From positions 83,417,033-83,481,032 of the forward strand of contig CM048845.1 of NCBI GenBank assembly GCA_026545225.1: a stretch of DNA of 64,000 nt. The letters run 5' to 3'. Positions within the stretch are counted from its first letter, which is position 1. The number at the start of each line of letters is the position of its first letter. Of the stretch, positions 25,365 to 39,732 are shown in pieces. The notes beneath the pieces were generated by a model. It was not told the DNA's origin. It searched no databases and worked only from the letters and a program-made list of their open reading frames with translations. The DNA comes from Cornus controversa. Taxonomy: Eukaryota > Streptophyta > Magnoliopsida > Cornales > Cornaceae. A program made the translations under genes and the position numbers.

Positions 25365-26381
25365 TTAAATTACATTGGCACGGCTTAGCATTGGAGAGTC
25401 GGGACTAAGGTCCAGCGAGGGGTTCAATTTCACATGATCCCTCAAGAGCTGCTGGGACACACGATCTGCCAACACAGACTGTCCATCATATAGTTCCCTC
25501 GATTCCCCATGGACAGGCCGTCCAAACTGATTTGGTGAAAAACCATTTTCAGATGAATGTATTCCCCGGAAAACATGAGAGGTTTGTGGTATCCCTCGAA
25601 AAAGGTCAGGATTGGGGTCTTGATGAGAAGTGCTGCCACTGGGATAGAGACTGTTTGGGGACCTTGGCATGGTTCCCATGCCTTCATGGAAAAAGGTATT
25701 TGGTTGCTTCGACTGATGGAATGGAATGGCACCACTGCCACCAGTGAGAGGTGTGGATGTACCAGATGTGTTACGAGGGCTGGATATGGGAGAGGGCGAC
25801 ATCCATCCACTGATATGTTGTGGTGACCGTGAATGTAGGAGAGGGCTTCCAATGGGAGAAACTGGGCATGATACGTTCCTCGGCATATGGAAATCACTGG
25901 AATCAGATGGAATAAAATAAGAGAAATTTCATCATAGTATATGACACTTTTGCTCACATTACAACAATTTTATTGCATCTAAGCAGAAGCAGATATGAAC
26001 ATGGATTGAGAAAGTGGTATGTGGATATTAGAACAGAAGGAAGACTAGACACTATGCAAATGAAAGTTTACATGAAAACAGATCTTTTATGCAGTAGCGG
26101 CAGTAGTAGTAACACCACCATATCATCACTACAGAGGGAAGTTTATGTGACGATACCTTAATATCGTCAGTGTTACAACAAATGATGCAAAACAAATTTG
26201 ATGGCATCAAAGCCACAATCATAACTAGTACCAGCTCTCCCCCCCACCCAATAAACACTTTAAGGATTTCCTTTTACGCAAATTACATAGCAACATGAAA
26301 CATTGACCAATATATTATCCACAAGCAGTAAGATCTTGACTACCACTGATGTTATATTAAATTGCGTCCTTGTGCATGCAT

Positions 26382-26427
<46 letters not shown>

Positions 26428-29400
26428 ATATAGCATCTATATGCCTGGGTGAATCTGTGAGTGGACATGCAGAGAGAGAGAGAGAGAGAGAGAAAACCTG
26501 AATCCTGAACCAGTTCTTGAATTTCTGGAGTGATTAATAGCCACTCCTTCTGGGTCCAAGTGCATAAGACTTCTGGTATGTCCAATGCCCTAAAAACATT
26601 TAAGCATGTGAAGCAAAAGTCAACCAATGGAGAATTCCAAAAGCCACAAACAATGAAAGGAGCGAACATAGCCAATTTATTAATGACCAACAGAAGTGCA
26701 TCACAGAACAAACTATATGCAATCGAATTTTCTGAGAATCAATTTGATTAGAACATTCACTTGTCAAGACTGCCTTTATCAAAACTGAATAAAAATGAAC
26801 AACTTTTAAACTAGTAAAGCATAAACTTTGATGGCATAGTTGATTGGCCAAGCCCCCAAGGGAAGAGCAAAATTTCACAAGACATCAATTCAAAGCTATA
26901 TAATTGTGACATGTGCTTTTTACATTTAACTAGCAGTTAATATAATTGGTGTTGTGCTAATCCAGTGTTAGGATATGCTCACTGAAAAAAAAAGGGAAAT
27001 GGTGACAGGTTTATGGACTACTTATTCTACTGTCCAGGAAAAAAACTTCATGCCTTCTTTTAAGATGACCCATCCTGTAAACTGATTATTTGTTTTGCCA
27101 TCTCAGGAAGCAGCCATTATGTTTTTTAATTCTCAGGCATCACTTTCCTGAAACTAGGTCCCCGAGCCTTGATTGTAAGCAGGGGTGAACCCAAGAGTGT
27201 GAATTTTTTTTTTGGGGGGGCCAAATGTAAATTTCTTTATATGTATTTTTAAAACTAATTTTTTACATACATATATATAAGGTGTAAAAAAAAATTTGTC
27301 ATTGGTCCTCACAGTGGTCCGCCACTGATTGTAAGGATCAAATTTCTGTAGTAAAATTCACCGGGCACGAAACCTATATCTTTAACAGAATATCCAGAGC
27401 TTGTCACACACCCTTTTATTTGTGCAACATTCTCTGACACAACAGGTTCCTTATAGAGAGAATTAAGAAAATAGACAAACCTGACCTTTGATATCTGCAA
27501 ACAAGGAACATTAAAAGCACCAAATTAAGTATTTGCTTGAAGCTCAGGAAAGATGGGAGTGTTGCAGGAGAACTCGTGTGAATTTTTAGTTTTACCAGAA
27601 CTCTGAGTAGGCATACAAATGACTTGCAGCCTTTCCAACCAGACAAGAACTGAACAACTGACACCAGATGGAGTTACAAATAATTTTTCTTCCTTCTTCA
27701 TTTCAGCTTCCAAAAGTCACATCTTGCCTCAAAAGCTGTTCATTTCGCATTCCCATACAATGTTTTGGTGTCTTTTATAAATAAAAAGATGATAAATCAA
27801 ACTTGCAACTAGTAGGAATGAATACGATCTTCTCCTGGTCTCAGAATGTATTCATATGCAAGCAAACAGCCACAGAAGGCCTAATTACTTTCCACAAAAA
27901 AGGAAAAGAAAGGGAAAAATATATATTCAGTAAAGAATTTCATCTTCTTTATCCCTTCTTCTAGGCTACTCCTTCCTATAAACAAGCCCTTTCCAGGATC
28001 AGCTTTCTGCAAACATATTTTCACAATAGGAGAAAAATAAATAAGTGTGTTCTGGACAAAAGTAAACAGAACAACCTTCCTTCAAACATTTTATTTCCTA
28101 GGGGAAGAGGCACAGCAGGCCTTTGAACAAAGCCATGAAGGAATACAACGAAAGAATATGCTTGGATAGCACTGATTCTCAGATACGCAAGGTGTAGCAG
28201 ACCCAATAGATTCAGTACAATGTTTGTACAAAGAACATAAAAGCACTCCGAAATGCAGGTCATTATTAAATTTGAACATGCTATGCAACCACATTAGAAG
28301 ATGTATTACCAGGCAAGCTACCCCACCAAAGCAAGAAGCTCATAACAGACATTCTACTAATTTTACATGAAAAAATTGAATAGACAAATAAATTAACATA
28401 AAACTAAAGGATCATGGAATATACTCCACTCATCCAAAGACAATAATGTTCCAAAATGTCATCACATTTGATACAAGAACGGTTTCCTATCAAAATCTCT
28501 TTTACTTGGCCACTTCATTTTTCAAAAACACGAGACAACTAATGTAACAAACAGTTCACATACACGCAACTCAGTGGAAAATAGTCATATAGAGTAGTAT
28601 GGAAGAGTAGAGGGAGGCAGAAAAAGAAAGACCACTTACAGGTGATCTTACTGCATTTGGAAATGCAGGTACTGTCTTTGGAGGTTCAGCACTTTGAATG
28701 GGTCTTTCTAATAGTGCAGCATTTTTAACAAAACGGTGCTCCAAAAGCTGAGCAGCTGTAGGACGCTGTAATGGGTTGCGCTGCAAGCACTGCCTCACAA
28801 AGTCCTTGCCATCATCTGAGAGATGATCTGGGATTGCAGGAAGATCCTTGCTGTTTCCAATCTTAAACATCGCAGCAACCTTTTGAAGAAGTGCATAGAA
28901 TAACATAAAAATCAGGTCAAGCAATCCATATGTCTAGCATGAGATTGCTCTCACTGGGATATATATATACAAGAAGCAAGCTTGATATTACACAATAATA
29001 GAAAAATTATTACTGTAATTTTTTAGCAAGTGCTTTCCAAATCTACTAACCCCTTCATACTGGCTCCATGGTGGTTTCGTGGTGGCCATCTCCAGAACTG
29101 TGCATCCAAGGCTCCATATATCAACAGCAAGATTGCAACCATTTGAATTCCTAATAACCTGAATAACAAATAACACAATGATCCAACGTATTACTAGAAA
29201 GCATTGTCAATAATGGTATCAGAAGAGTATTGACCATATAACCATGCTGACCTCAGGTGCCATCCAGTAAGGGCTTCCCTTGAATGATAATGGACAAGAC
29301 TGCCCAGTAATCTGCAAATGTTTGGAGTTAAATAAGACTTAAAAATGCGGCCTCATAAAGACATGCATAAAGTATTCAGAACTACCAAGTGTGCCAATTC

Positions 29401-32400
29401 ATTTCCTAACAAGATTATTTCCATTCTCATATTATATATATATATAGGCTAAACTTGACAACAAAACATTCAAAGCATAGCTTTCACAGATTAGGTAACA
29501 CATCAGTGCTAGCATGTACTTTGAATCCAACTGTATTAGAAAAGAAAATTGTATCCCACCAAGTGTGAAATCTAGTACAGAATGTCTATTTTGAAAAAAT
29601 AGGTTCAACCTGTGGCGGTTTAACCATATCTGCTAATCTATTTACCAAAATCAACTAACCAAAGCCTTATCCTGACTAACAAGGGTAGGGTATATGAATC
29701 CTGTTCCACCATTCTGTCAAGGACCATAGCTTCAAGATTTAAGCACATGCTACGGCAACTTCATTAACTATCTCAACAAGTATTAACTTCTGGTTTGCCT
29801 CATCCTCTATACGTGTAGAAAAAGAAGTTTATTGGAAGTTTCTCCAAAACAGGATTTGATATTTGTTCCCAAATTTATTCTTAATTGCGACCCATTTTTA
29901 TCCATCCCAGTTTAGGTTTTCTCCATCTTTTAGCCTGTGACTTCTCAATCTAGAGAGCTTGAAACCTGGGGAGCCAACTAAGTAATTTACCATATATGGT
30001 AAGTGACAGAGAAGTTGCTTGTCTCCCTTGCACATTTTGACAAGAATTAGCTCATTCTTTTATGTGTATTATCCAAGGGGCCTGACAGCATCAGCTCTCA
30101 AGTTAAAAAGAGAGGAATTAAGGCTAGCAACATCAGTTATCACCAATTCATATTATGGGGAGCCCCAACTCACTTCAGGCAGGCTTGATTTCTTTATTTC
30201 ATTAATTACTTCATATATCTAGAGGGCTTCATTGCATCAGCTTACAAGGGTGAAAGAAAAGTTCAGGCTAGTGACATCAGCTAAGTTACTCTTTGTTACA
30301 GTGCGGTTCCTTTTAAGTTAAAAATGTAGTTGTGTCTGGAAAAATTTACGGGTACAATCTTACATGCTTTGCCATCCCAAAATCTGCCAATTTCACACGG
30401 CCATTGGGGTCAACGAGTATATTTGCTCCTTTGATGTCCCTGAACAGAAAACAATTTAATGAAAGAAAGCAAAGCAGGGCCACTGGGAGTACGTAATAAC
30501 TGGCATGCCCATGATAACTGAACTCACCTATGGACCGTATTTTTAGCATGCAAGTACGCAAGTCCTGATAAAATTTGTTGAGTATAACTCCGAATGGCTA
30601 TTTCACCCAACTGGCCATAGTCTTGAAGAATTTTATAGATGGAACCGCCAGATACATACTCCAGGTATATATATAGCTTGTCAGCTACCTGTTGAAAGAA
30701 TATAGAACCAAGGAAAATGGTTTAACATAATCCGAGGCCTCAATTGCCATTTACTGCTATAATATTATTTTGTGTGGCCAAAACATATAATAAAAACAAT
30801 GCCATGAACAAAAATTCAGTATAATGTTTTTGTGCAAGTGTTGGAAAATTAGTCCTAAAAATTTCAACAGTTGTGATCCACCGGCATAAGCACAAAGCAA
30901 TATAATTTATATCCACCCCCAAAACCTTAGAAGATTAGGACAATAATCATAACGAATAGATTTGTCATAATGTGAATCATAAGATGGAATCAGCCCCTAA
31001 TTGACAAGCATTTTGGGAAAATTCATTTATTCCTTATATAAATGAAACAGCACCATGTCAACTTGTCAAGTTTGTAACAGTAAATTATCAGTAATCAAAA
31101 TTTTGTAGAATGGAATGTCCAATGATAGATAAAACAAAAAGGCAAGAACAGCACCAAAGTGTACAGAAAACTTACTGTCTCAGAACCATAATACTGCACA
31201 ATATTTGGATGTTGATAACGACTTAGTAGTGCAATTTCCTGCAAAATATCAACAGCAAGTATGAAGTTCTCCTTGAACTCATGAAAGGTTACAGAAATGT
31301 AAGTTATAAAATTAATATAGGAAGGCGTATTTAAAACTAATATAGGAAGGCATATTTTCCCCCCTTCAAATTACTTATTTATAACAAATGTACTACAGCT
31401 AACTTACTTGCCCCAACTGTTGTGCACTTTCCTTTGACTTTGCATCATCTGAAAATAGTGTAACCTCCTTCATTGCACACATCTCGCCGCTTTCACTAAA
31501 TCCAAGGCAGCAAAGTAAAATGAGAGCGTGAATATAAATAGAAAAACAACCACTAAAAGAAAAAATAAATTGCATAAATAAACAAACAACGTCAGAAGTA
31601 TTTGTTTCAACTAAGGCTTAAGGAAAATGACTTTTTACAATCCCAACTAATTGATGGTTACACCACTTCAACTTTGGAGGATACGACATATATATACATA
31701 TGATAAAGTCAAATGTGAGGAAAAGCATAATAATAATAATAAAAGATTTAAAAAAAAAAAAGATGGGGGAAAATTGAGTGTCAGCATCCCCTTTGGTAAC
31801 AAACCTATTAAAACCAAGATACACGTGTCCAAATGTGCCTCTGCCAAGCAATCTCCCCTTCTTCCAGCGCGAACCAGGGCTTGTTGGATTTTCTGCCCTA
31901 CCAGGACTTCGCGGAACTACAGGAGTTGTTGACGTTGAATATGAATGAGAAAAAGGACAAGAATTAGAAATTGTTAATGGGGGAAGGGGCAACCGGTGGC
32001 TTTGTTGCTTCCCATCATCAGGCCAGTTTGTAGGTGACTCTGTGGTGCCCCCACCAGCTCGAGGATGCAGAGGGGTGACGGCACCACTCTGTATTCTGGA
32101 GCTGGGCCCAGGACTCGTCATTCTGGGGCTAGGTATTGGTGAACACTCTGGGCTACACCTGCTGTGCTGCTGCCAAAACAGCTGCCCTGACATATCTCCT
32201 CCAACTGAATTATGCCCAGAATTGTGACCTGAACCTGGACTAGAGCAGTGTCCAGACCCAAGCAAGGCTATATCTGGATATGGCTTTCCTGCCAAGAAAC
32301 CAGAGTTCATGACTGGCTCAGGACCAAAAATTCTCATTGGGCTTCTAGAAGGACTTGACAAAGAGCTGTCTGGAGCACTATAAAATGCACCATGACGAGG

Positions 32401-33238
32401 AATCTGCAAATTTGGCACTTGATTGCTCAAGGGTCCCCTCTTAGGCGATGCAGGGAGAGCCTGATTATTCAACAATATATTATCTGGCTTCAACATCTCT
32501 CTTGAGTTCTTTTGGATGGCAATGGGAGATTGATCCTTGCGCTTTATGCTTCAGCAAGGGCAGAAATAATTTTGTTAGGTAAAAATGAACACAATATAAC
32601 CACAACGGCAAACACAAAGCTCTCATACATAATCACCAAAAGGTTACATCAAGGTTATCAATAACAAACATGCAAAATCACCTGGAAGGGCTGTTCATAG
32701 CAGTTTTGTTCCCGTTTTCATAGTCAGATGCCAGAGGGCTCAGGACATGTGATTCAGACGGATCATCGCTATCAATGGAACTATCACTGGAAATAGAAGC
32801 TGTGGCTAAATCCCCCTCAACATCTGTAGGATCTGGCCTGTTTGAAACATTTCCAGGTCTAGGAAGGGGCAAAAACAGCAATTGCTTCGAGCTTCTGTCA
32901 AATTCAGGTTTTGTTGATGCACTGATGCCAGAATCAGTACGTCCTAAACCTGAAAGGTGCACCCCAGGAAGTGGAAGTGGTTGGGCAAGGGGTCTTTCTG
33001 CAAAACTCTGACAGCGTGCTACTTGTGTGGATGGAGATGGTGAACGTGAACCTGCACGAGATTGAGATCCCTTCTCTGAGACAGTATCAGCAAAATGCCT
33101 CCGCGAACCACCAGACCTACTGTTGCACTTCTCTTCAGATGCAATCTTAAGTTTCCTGTGTATCGTATCAATGAAACTTTCCTTGTTTGCTTTCTTCTTT
33201 ACTTCTTTGGATGAAGACTTTCCCCACCAAGAAGGCAT
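25365..33238 (-). CDS. YDA: YODA-type MAP kinase kinase kinase (copy A, complete, 11 coding exons)
   Basis: Coding exons in transcript order: 33238-32682, 32548-31805, 31495-31408, 31238-31176, 30688-30528, 30439-30364, 29311-29252, 29158-29051, 28879-28640, 26589-26498, 25896-25365. They join in phase to 906 codons (Arabidopsis YODA is about 880). The N-terminus [16 protein letters not shown] and the Ser/Pro-rich regulatory region ([28 protein letters not shown]) are typical of YODA. The kinase domain is about 413-670: GRGTFGHV (421-428), Lys443, HRDIKGAN (Asp539, Asn544), DFG 557-559, APE 581-583. All catalytic residues are present. The C-terminal tail has [18 protein letters not shown]. 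Family knowledge: YODA activates MKK4/5 in embryo, stomatal and inflorescence development. The sequence RYQHPNIV in exon 5 (471-472 Tyr-Gln) departs from the usual RLRH. The leader exon is separate, at 36.6 kb. Confidence 0.96.
26384..26423. repeat. (TA)n microsatellite in YODA intron
   Basis: About 20 TA units, followed by a GA tract at 26471-26493 close to the exon at 26498. Other long (TA)n runs in the window are near 1447, 35594, 39889, 41102, 55946, 59625, 62203 and 62970. Confidence 0.9.
27180..27327. mobile_element. Short hAT-like MITE (148 bp) in YODA intron 10
   Basis: Ends CAGGGGTGAACCC and, reversed, CAGTGGCGGACCAC. A perfect 8-bp TSD ATTGTAAG lies at 27172-27179 and 27328-27335. 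Confidence 0.9.
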
Positions 33239-33299
33239 GATTTTGTAACAAATTTACAGGAATTAAAAGCAAATTTAATCGTAAATCCACTCCTTGTAT

Positions 33300-36200
33300 A
33301 ACTATATCTATAATAAAGTATTACATTTATATCAATTTGCAACTCGAAAGGTTTGGCATAATGATATTAAGTACAGCAGCATTCTCCCCAGAACCCCACA
33401 AAAAAAGAGCAATGATAGTATAAGGGAGATCCCTGCATGTAAGTGTTATGATATTAGCTTTTTACCCAAAATAAATAAATTAACAGAATATCAAAAACAA
33501 TGTTTTATCTAGATTGTAGACTAACAGATAGCACATATTAATTGAACTCACATAGGACTTTTAGCAAAGGAATCTAATATAGATAACATAACAACCAAAT
33601 CAACGTATAGTTGGGGGCCAAACGGATTTGTTTCTAAAATTGTGCGTACAACATGACAAACTTGGTAGGCATTACTCAGTGTTGCAACAATTCATAAAGA
33701 AGACCATTTTTTTAATGTACAAGGAAAGAAATAATGAATGAATATGAATTATGTACAAGGAATGAACAGGGAGGATTTGAAAAAGTATGAACATTTTCAG
33801 GATTTTTTTTTTTTTTTTTAAAGAAGAGAGCATTAGATACAAAAAAATATAAAAACAAACAATAATTTAGACACCAATTTAGAAACTTCTGGCTCTTTTA
33901 AATTTCATTATGTTTTATTTTAAATTGACAAGAATTTAAAAAAATAAACATCCATAAATTATTGGAGAATTAGAAGACTAATTAATGAGTTGTGGACTAA
34001 ACCACATAAAGTTTGGGATTAACTATTTGTCAAATTTAGATTTCCTAGTCCAAGACAAATGTTAATGAAGAAAAATTAATAACATTTATAGAAAATATTT
34101 CTAGCCATTTCAGGCTGATGGGTTGACATCAACAGCTTATAATTTTGTATCACTGAATTCAAGATCACCAATTACTAATTAAGACTGCTTGCTCCTTGTC
34201 AAGCAAATTTCTGGCTCCACACTCCCAACAAATAAATAAAAAAATCATAATTTATTTCCAAATTTACATGTGGACAAATAATTCTACTATATAGCAAGCA
34301 AACTCAAAACAGCACAAGCATACAAATAACAGTATTTTTAATGTGTGCCATTGATTTTCTTTTTCTTCTTCTTTTTTTTTCGCATGCAGACAAAGTTGTT
34401 ATAAAAGTTTCTCAATATGAATATGCAAATCCTGTAGTTTGTTAAGGCTTAATGTAATGCACAAGAAAGTTGTTTTAGTATGACAGCACGAGCGACAACT
34501 CCAATATATGCCATTACCACACAGTCAGAATATAACACTCATCAAACTATGTAAAATAGTATGAAAAAAATATGTTTCATTTAGAATTACACCTTTGATA
34601 ACACAACCAGCAAGTTCTCTATTTCAAGCAATTGCTGTATATTACAATGACTTACATGGCAACTCCACAACAAGCGTTTCTTCAAAATAACAGCCCAGTA
34701 TGAAAAAATGTATCTTGTAACAAGCTTGAAGTTTAATGTTGATACCAACATGTCATAAAACTAATGAAGACTTCCACCTCTCAATTATAAAAGCATTTCA
34801 GTAGAAATATTTAACCAAGAATTTAGTTTCTAAAAGAGAACACTGCAAAAGGGCATTTGAAAAAGAGTGTGAAGACAATTTTTTTTTTTTAAGAAGGATA
34901 CATTTTTAAGTTAGAGTTAATAATAAGTGTTACGCTGGACAGAGATCTAGTAGCAGTTAAAAAATATCAAACTATGTAAGACTTAAGAGTTCCAATAGCA
35001 CCCAAATTATGCCAAACTGTGTTCCCAGTGCCACTCTTAACACTAACCAATTTTCTGAGCCAAAGCTAAACAAGTTAATGATGCCACTTTTGGATGTACC
35101 CTTGACCTAGGATAACACCAATGATACCTGGGCTCGGATAAATGTATTGGATGCAGGTGTATGTTTAAGTATCGTACCTCCTCAATGCTCAGAACTTAGG
35201 ATACAGGGATATGTATCCAAAAGTTGAATACGGGTATGTAAGTGCATACTATGCATGTAAATACATTATATGTTTTATTAGTGCAATGGTTAATGTTGTT
35301 TTAAAAAAATACAATCAATTATTACTCAAATTTAAATGGAATGTGGTAAAAGAAAAGGGTTTCATCTATCTCATAAATAGGAAAGTCATCTCTACTATTA
35401 GATTTGAGTTTTTTTCTTCTTCTACAATAATGCAATGTGAAGGATCAGGTGTCTGATTTGGGTTCGTGCATCGGTCACATATCTTGTACGCATACTCATA
35501 TCATGTCATGTCATGTCGACATGGATACATGAAAGGAAATAGGAGAGTCCATGTATCATAGTGACACCATTGTACTTTCAGTGGCAGCCATAATATATAT
35601 ATATATATATATATATATAGAAGTTTTTACCATAAGAGATGTGACTGTTTTTAGGTTTCCTATGAATGGAAATTTCAAATATTTTGCATCATGTTTTAGA
35701 TGACTACCATTTTCTCAAATGGATCCTTTCAAGAAGATAGATTCTTTGGAAAATGCAATGCAAAAGTGCATGGGCCAATCAAACCAAGTAAGGTCCAAAG
35801 ACACCCTAAATGAATGTCTTACAACACTTCATCAATTAGTTCTTCATAAATCTCCTAAGCCGCATAATGACAGATTAAGCATTAGAATACCAGATTTATT
35901 TCAACCTCTAGTCCTTTGATTAGACAACATGACATAAACCAGCAACCTCTGGTTAAGATCAATGAAAAATTAACCAATTCGGATAAGTCTTCACATTTTA
36001 CTAAATTTGCACATTCTTTTTGAATTAATCCAAACTTAACAATATTCTAGCTTCATAAATTCCACTACCACAACAGAGGTTACAGAGCTCCACCACCATC
36101 TATCATAACTAGACATATCCAACCTCTGATACCACATTTTACACTACACTGAAACATAACATACGCAAACTCAACAGCAGAAAACACCCTCTTCCTTCAC

Positions 36201-36590
36201 AGATCTACAATTTCAACCATCATCGACAAAAATTAAAATAATATGATATCCATAAATGTATATGTATCTATAAGTACGTGTATAAAAACATGAAGACTAA
36301 AACGAAGTACATCTTAAGCATACTAAGCATGAAAGAATTCCTCAAAATTAAGAAAATTTGTCGAAATTCACCAGCAAATAAAGCTACATGAGTTCTAATT
36401 AGAACAAATTTTACTGAACTAAATCATAAAAAAGTAAGAAATTGCATGAACACAGTTACCAACACTTGTTGAGTTTAACAATAAAACCCTAAGTGAACCA
36501 CTGATTGTACATCCAAATCACACGTTGACATCTCTCAAATCCATCAAATGACAGAGCTCAAATCGAGCTCAGTAGGTTAGCTCAAAACCC
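33300..36590 (-). other. YODA intron 1 (3.3 kb)
   Basis: Interval between the leader-exon donor at 36602/36601 and the first coding exon. A plausible acceptor is TTTATTATAG near 33314, giving about 75 nt of leader in exon 2. No gene is seen inside; it is AT-rich with a (TA)n run at about 35594-35619. Long first introns often hold regulatory sequence, but none is identifiable. Confidence 0.6.
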
Positions 36591-36602
36591 TAGTTTACTT
36601 AC

Positions 36603-36730
36603 CGGAGGGAAATCGCGAGGAACCACACCGAATTCACTCGTGCTCGGAGAGTCAGATTCGGTAGAGACGCGAAGAGAAGCTGAAAAGGAAGGAGAAAATG
36701 ATAGAAGATGGGAATATAGAGAGAGAAAGA
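36603..36730 (-). promoter_or_regulatory. Non-coding leader exon and promoter-proximal region of YODA copy A
   Basis: On the minus strand a CT-rich stretch leads to TTTCCCTCCG|gtaagtaaac, a strong splice donor (exon end 36603). The same exon and donor are preserved in block B (60108), which supports function. The exact transcription start is not determined. Confidence 0.7.
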
Positions 36731-38049
36731 GATGTCCGAGCGTTAAATTGTTAGTAATAAAATTTGGATTGATTATCGAAAATGAGGAGACTCCATGGGA
36801 CGGCTGATGTATGATTATAACGTACTACTGAGACTGTATCTGTACGATTGATATTTATGATGTCATCTTATTTGATCAGACGCATAATGATAAAGTGTAC
36901 GACGGTAGTATGTTGTATCGAGTGCATGTGATCATATTTTTATCTAATTAATTTAATCGCAACTTACTCATTTTATTCCATTATCAATTATCCCATATGC
37001 TTTACGCAAATGGGATTTTATCCCAAGTCCTTACTTTTTAGTGTATTTTCAAATCACCTCTTACTTGATTCTTCCTTCACATTTAAGTCATTATTCCTTC
37101 TTTTTCTTTTTTGTATTGAAGATTTTCAAAATATATAGACAATCACTGTTAAACCATTGTGGGGTTTAAATCTAACCCCCCAGATTTCACAATGACAAAA
37201 AATTCGTGCACAGAGTTTGTCCGTTGACAATTACTCATAAACCATATACATGAAGTTTATCATTGTTTTTTAATTTTAAGTATAAATACAAAGTTACTAT
37301 TCAAAATACATCTTAATTTATTTACCAACAACATCATAAGTGATATGAGAGTAGACCCTGAATTATTATTTGCAAAATTACGTATAAATACAAAGTTACT
37401 ATTTAAAATACATCTTAATGTAGAACATGAATTTCTTCTTGTGGTGAAAGTATGATTAATCCATTTTAATAAGCTATGATATAGTTATGATAAAGTCATC
37501 TTCTAACATCTTAAGTTTGTGAAACGGATGATAATCATGATATATATGCACCTTAAATCAAGAATATATTCTAATAAATATTTATTATATCTTTGCTTTA
37601 TTCAGGTGATATTTTATATGTGTCCCTTCTTTCCCAAATGATTCCTTGCCCATAATATATTTCCATAATAGCCCATTATTTGCAATCCCACAATATAAAT
37701 ATCTGAATACTTTAATCCTAGCTGAGGCATGCTTTAGTGAGCCCAAAAAGTTGCAATTTTGTAGAAGATGTCCTCAAAGGGACATTCAACCCAACCCAAC
37801 CCAACCCAATTAGTTGGATGGGCCTGGGATGCGTTTTCACTTCTGTTGAAAAAAGCCCACAACCTCTTTTTTTTTTTTTCTCCCCAATGGAATTTGTCAG
37901 AGATGGCCCATGGGCCATTTCTCATTCCTCAAAATGTCAGAACATGCATGTTGTTCTTGCCCTTTTTATCAACATTATACATAGATGAAGGTTATTTTCT
38001 TCAAGTCTTAATCCTCTCTTGTGATGGAGCACCTACATGGTAATAGAAG

Positions 38050-38907
38050 TAGGGATGGCAACGGGGTAGGTATGTCAAAACCCTACCCCGCTCCGTCAAA
38101 GAAATACTTAATCCATCTCCCATTAAGAATCATAACGGATTTGTGGTAAGCATATCACCACCGCCCCAATTTAGAGAAAGAGATGAATAGTAGATACCTT
38201 AAAATTCTTTGCTTTATTTGTTTTGAAATCGATATTTGGACTAAATGTACCCAAACGATGATACAACACTCTTACAATTAAAACTCCAATATATAAGGCC
38301 AAAGAAAATGACATAAACATACATACATATGTAGATGGAGATAGAAACAATTTTGGTCTTCAAAAATATTTTTATTATAAATCTATTATATACACAAGAT
38401 AGAGAGAGTTCTTTTCTAGTCACAAGACAAAAAGAGGAATAGAGCAGAACAAGATAAAGAGAGAGAGAAAGAAAAAGAGAGTACCTTCACGGCTTCACTG
38501 AGATAAAAATTTCTTCGAGAGATCTCTAGGGTTTCAAATAACTTTTAAGTTCTCTCTAACTCTCTTTCTCATTTTGTTGTTCAGTCAAACCGAAGAATGA
38601 AATTTGAAAATCATTTTTTACTGAAGAGAATAAACCCTAGTGCCTGTCATATATCTAGTATACTATATTTATATAAGTAATATAACAATAAAAGAAATGG
38701 CACACTCCAAACAATTATTTTACTATATATATATATGTGTGTGTGTGTTTGTGTGTGTATGTATGTATGTATATAATCGGGACGGGGGCGGATACTAAGC
38801 AAGTTTTCTTAAAAAAATCATACCTGCCCATACTCCTATTAGGGACATACCAAATCTCCTTCATTAGGAGCAAAAATCCGCCGGGGCAGAGGAAATTGTC
38901 ACCCCTA
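38050..38907. mobile_element. hAT-like non-autonomous transposon (858 bp), block A only
   Basis: Ends TAGGGATGGCAACGG and, reversed, TAGGGGTGACAATTT. A perfect 8-bp TSD AATAGAAG flanks it (38042-38049 and 38908-38915). Block B has the empty site at about 61464 (TAATAGAAGGGAAGA), so insertion came after the duplication or the copy was excised from B. The interior carries AGAGAGAGAA tracts and a TATATG/TGTG microsatellite. Confidence 0.95.
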
Positions 38908-39217
38908 AATAGAAGGGAAGATATGAGACACTCTTATTCTCGAAATTATTTTTGTACAAAGTGAGAGATTTTAAACTCGAAATTTGTCTTCATAACTATT
39001 ACTTCTGTTGTTATAACAATATCGCTATTGTTGAAGCAACACTCATTGTTACTAAATAAAACAAGTATTTTTTGAAAAATAGTTGTATTACATGCCTTCA
39101 TAATTGTATATTACTTGAAAAATAGGCTCACCCTTTTGCATTGATGTGTTATGATAAAGAGTTAGTCAAAGCAAACTTTCCGATAATTTAGGTTTCGATT
39201 CCGAATCTACAAAAAAA

Positions 39218-39732
39218 TTTGGATTAATTTAATTTATGACTACTTTTAGTGGCCTAATTCAAACACACCAACTTTCAAATAATATATGGTTAAAAAATAA
39301 CTTTTCAAAAAGTAATTATAAATATGACAATTTATACTGTTTTGATCCAATCTCTTAAGGCCTTTCACATATCATTTTACTAAAATTTTTACTACACAAT
39401 GGAATGGTTTTACTACATTTGTGTAATCCTTTAACTGCATAATGTTATAATTTTACTACATAAAACATTAAGCAGTCTACCATTTTTTTGTAATGATATC
39501 CATTTGGAAGATCGGGTAACAATATAAATTTTTTATTACACAATGTAATAGTTTTACTGCATTTTATGTAATACTTTAACTGTATCGTGTTATAATTTTA
39601 GTGCACAAAATATTAATTAGTTGTAGAGGGGTAAGTTGGTCCCGTGTATTAAGAAACAGTGAAAAGTGTCAAATACGTAAATATTTTTTTATAATTTACT
39701 TTTTTTATATACAAAAATTAAATTAGCCCAAA
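39218..39732. mobile_element. Probable TIR element (about 515 bp), block A only
   Basis: Inverted ends TTTGGATTAATTTAATTTA and, reversed, TTTGGGCTAATTTAATTTT. Block B lacks the segment (junction near 61745). Inside are two diverged ~83-bp direct repeats (39389-39470 and 39532-39613). No clear TSD. Confidence 0.55.

Noticed and set aside
25442..25957. 171-codon minus-strand frame overlapping the last YODA exon
   Set aside because: Shadow frame; the YODA frame next to it matches the family C-terminus and joins in phase with exon 11.
31651..33011. Plus-strand frames opposite YODA exons 2 and 3
   Set aside because: Antisense shadows of the Ser/Pro-rich coding exons with no independent support.
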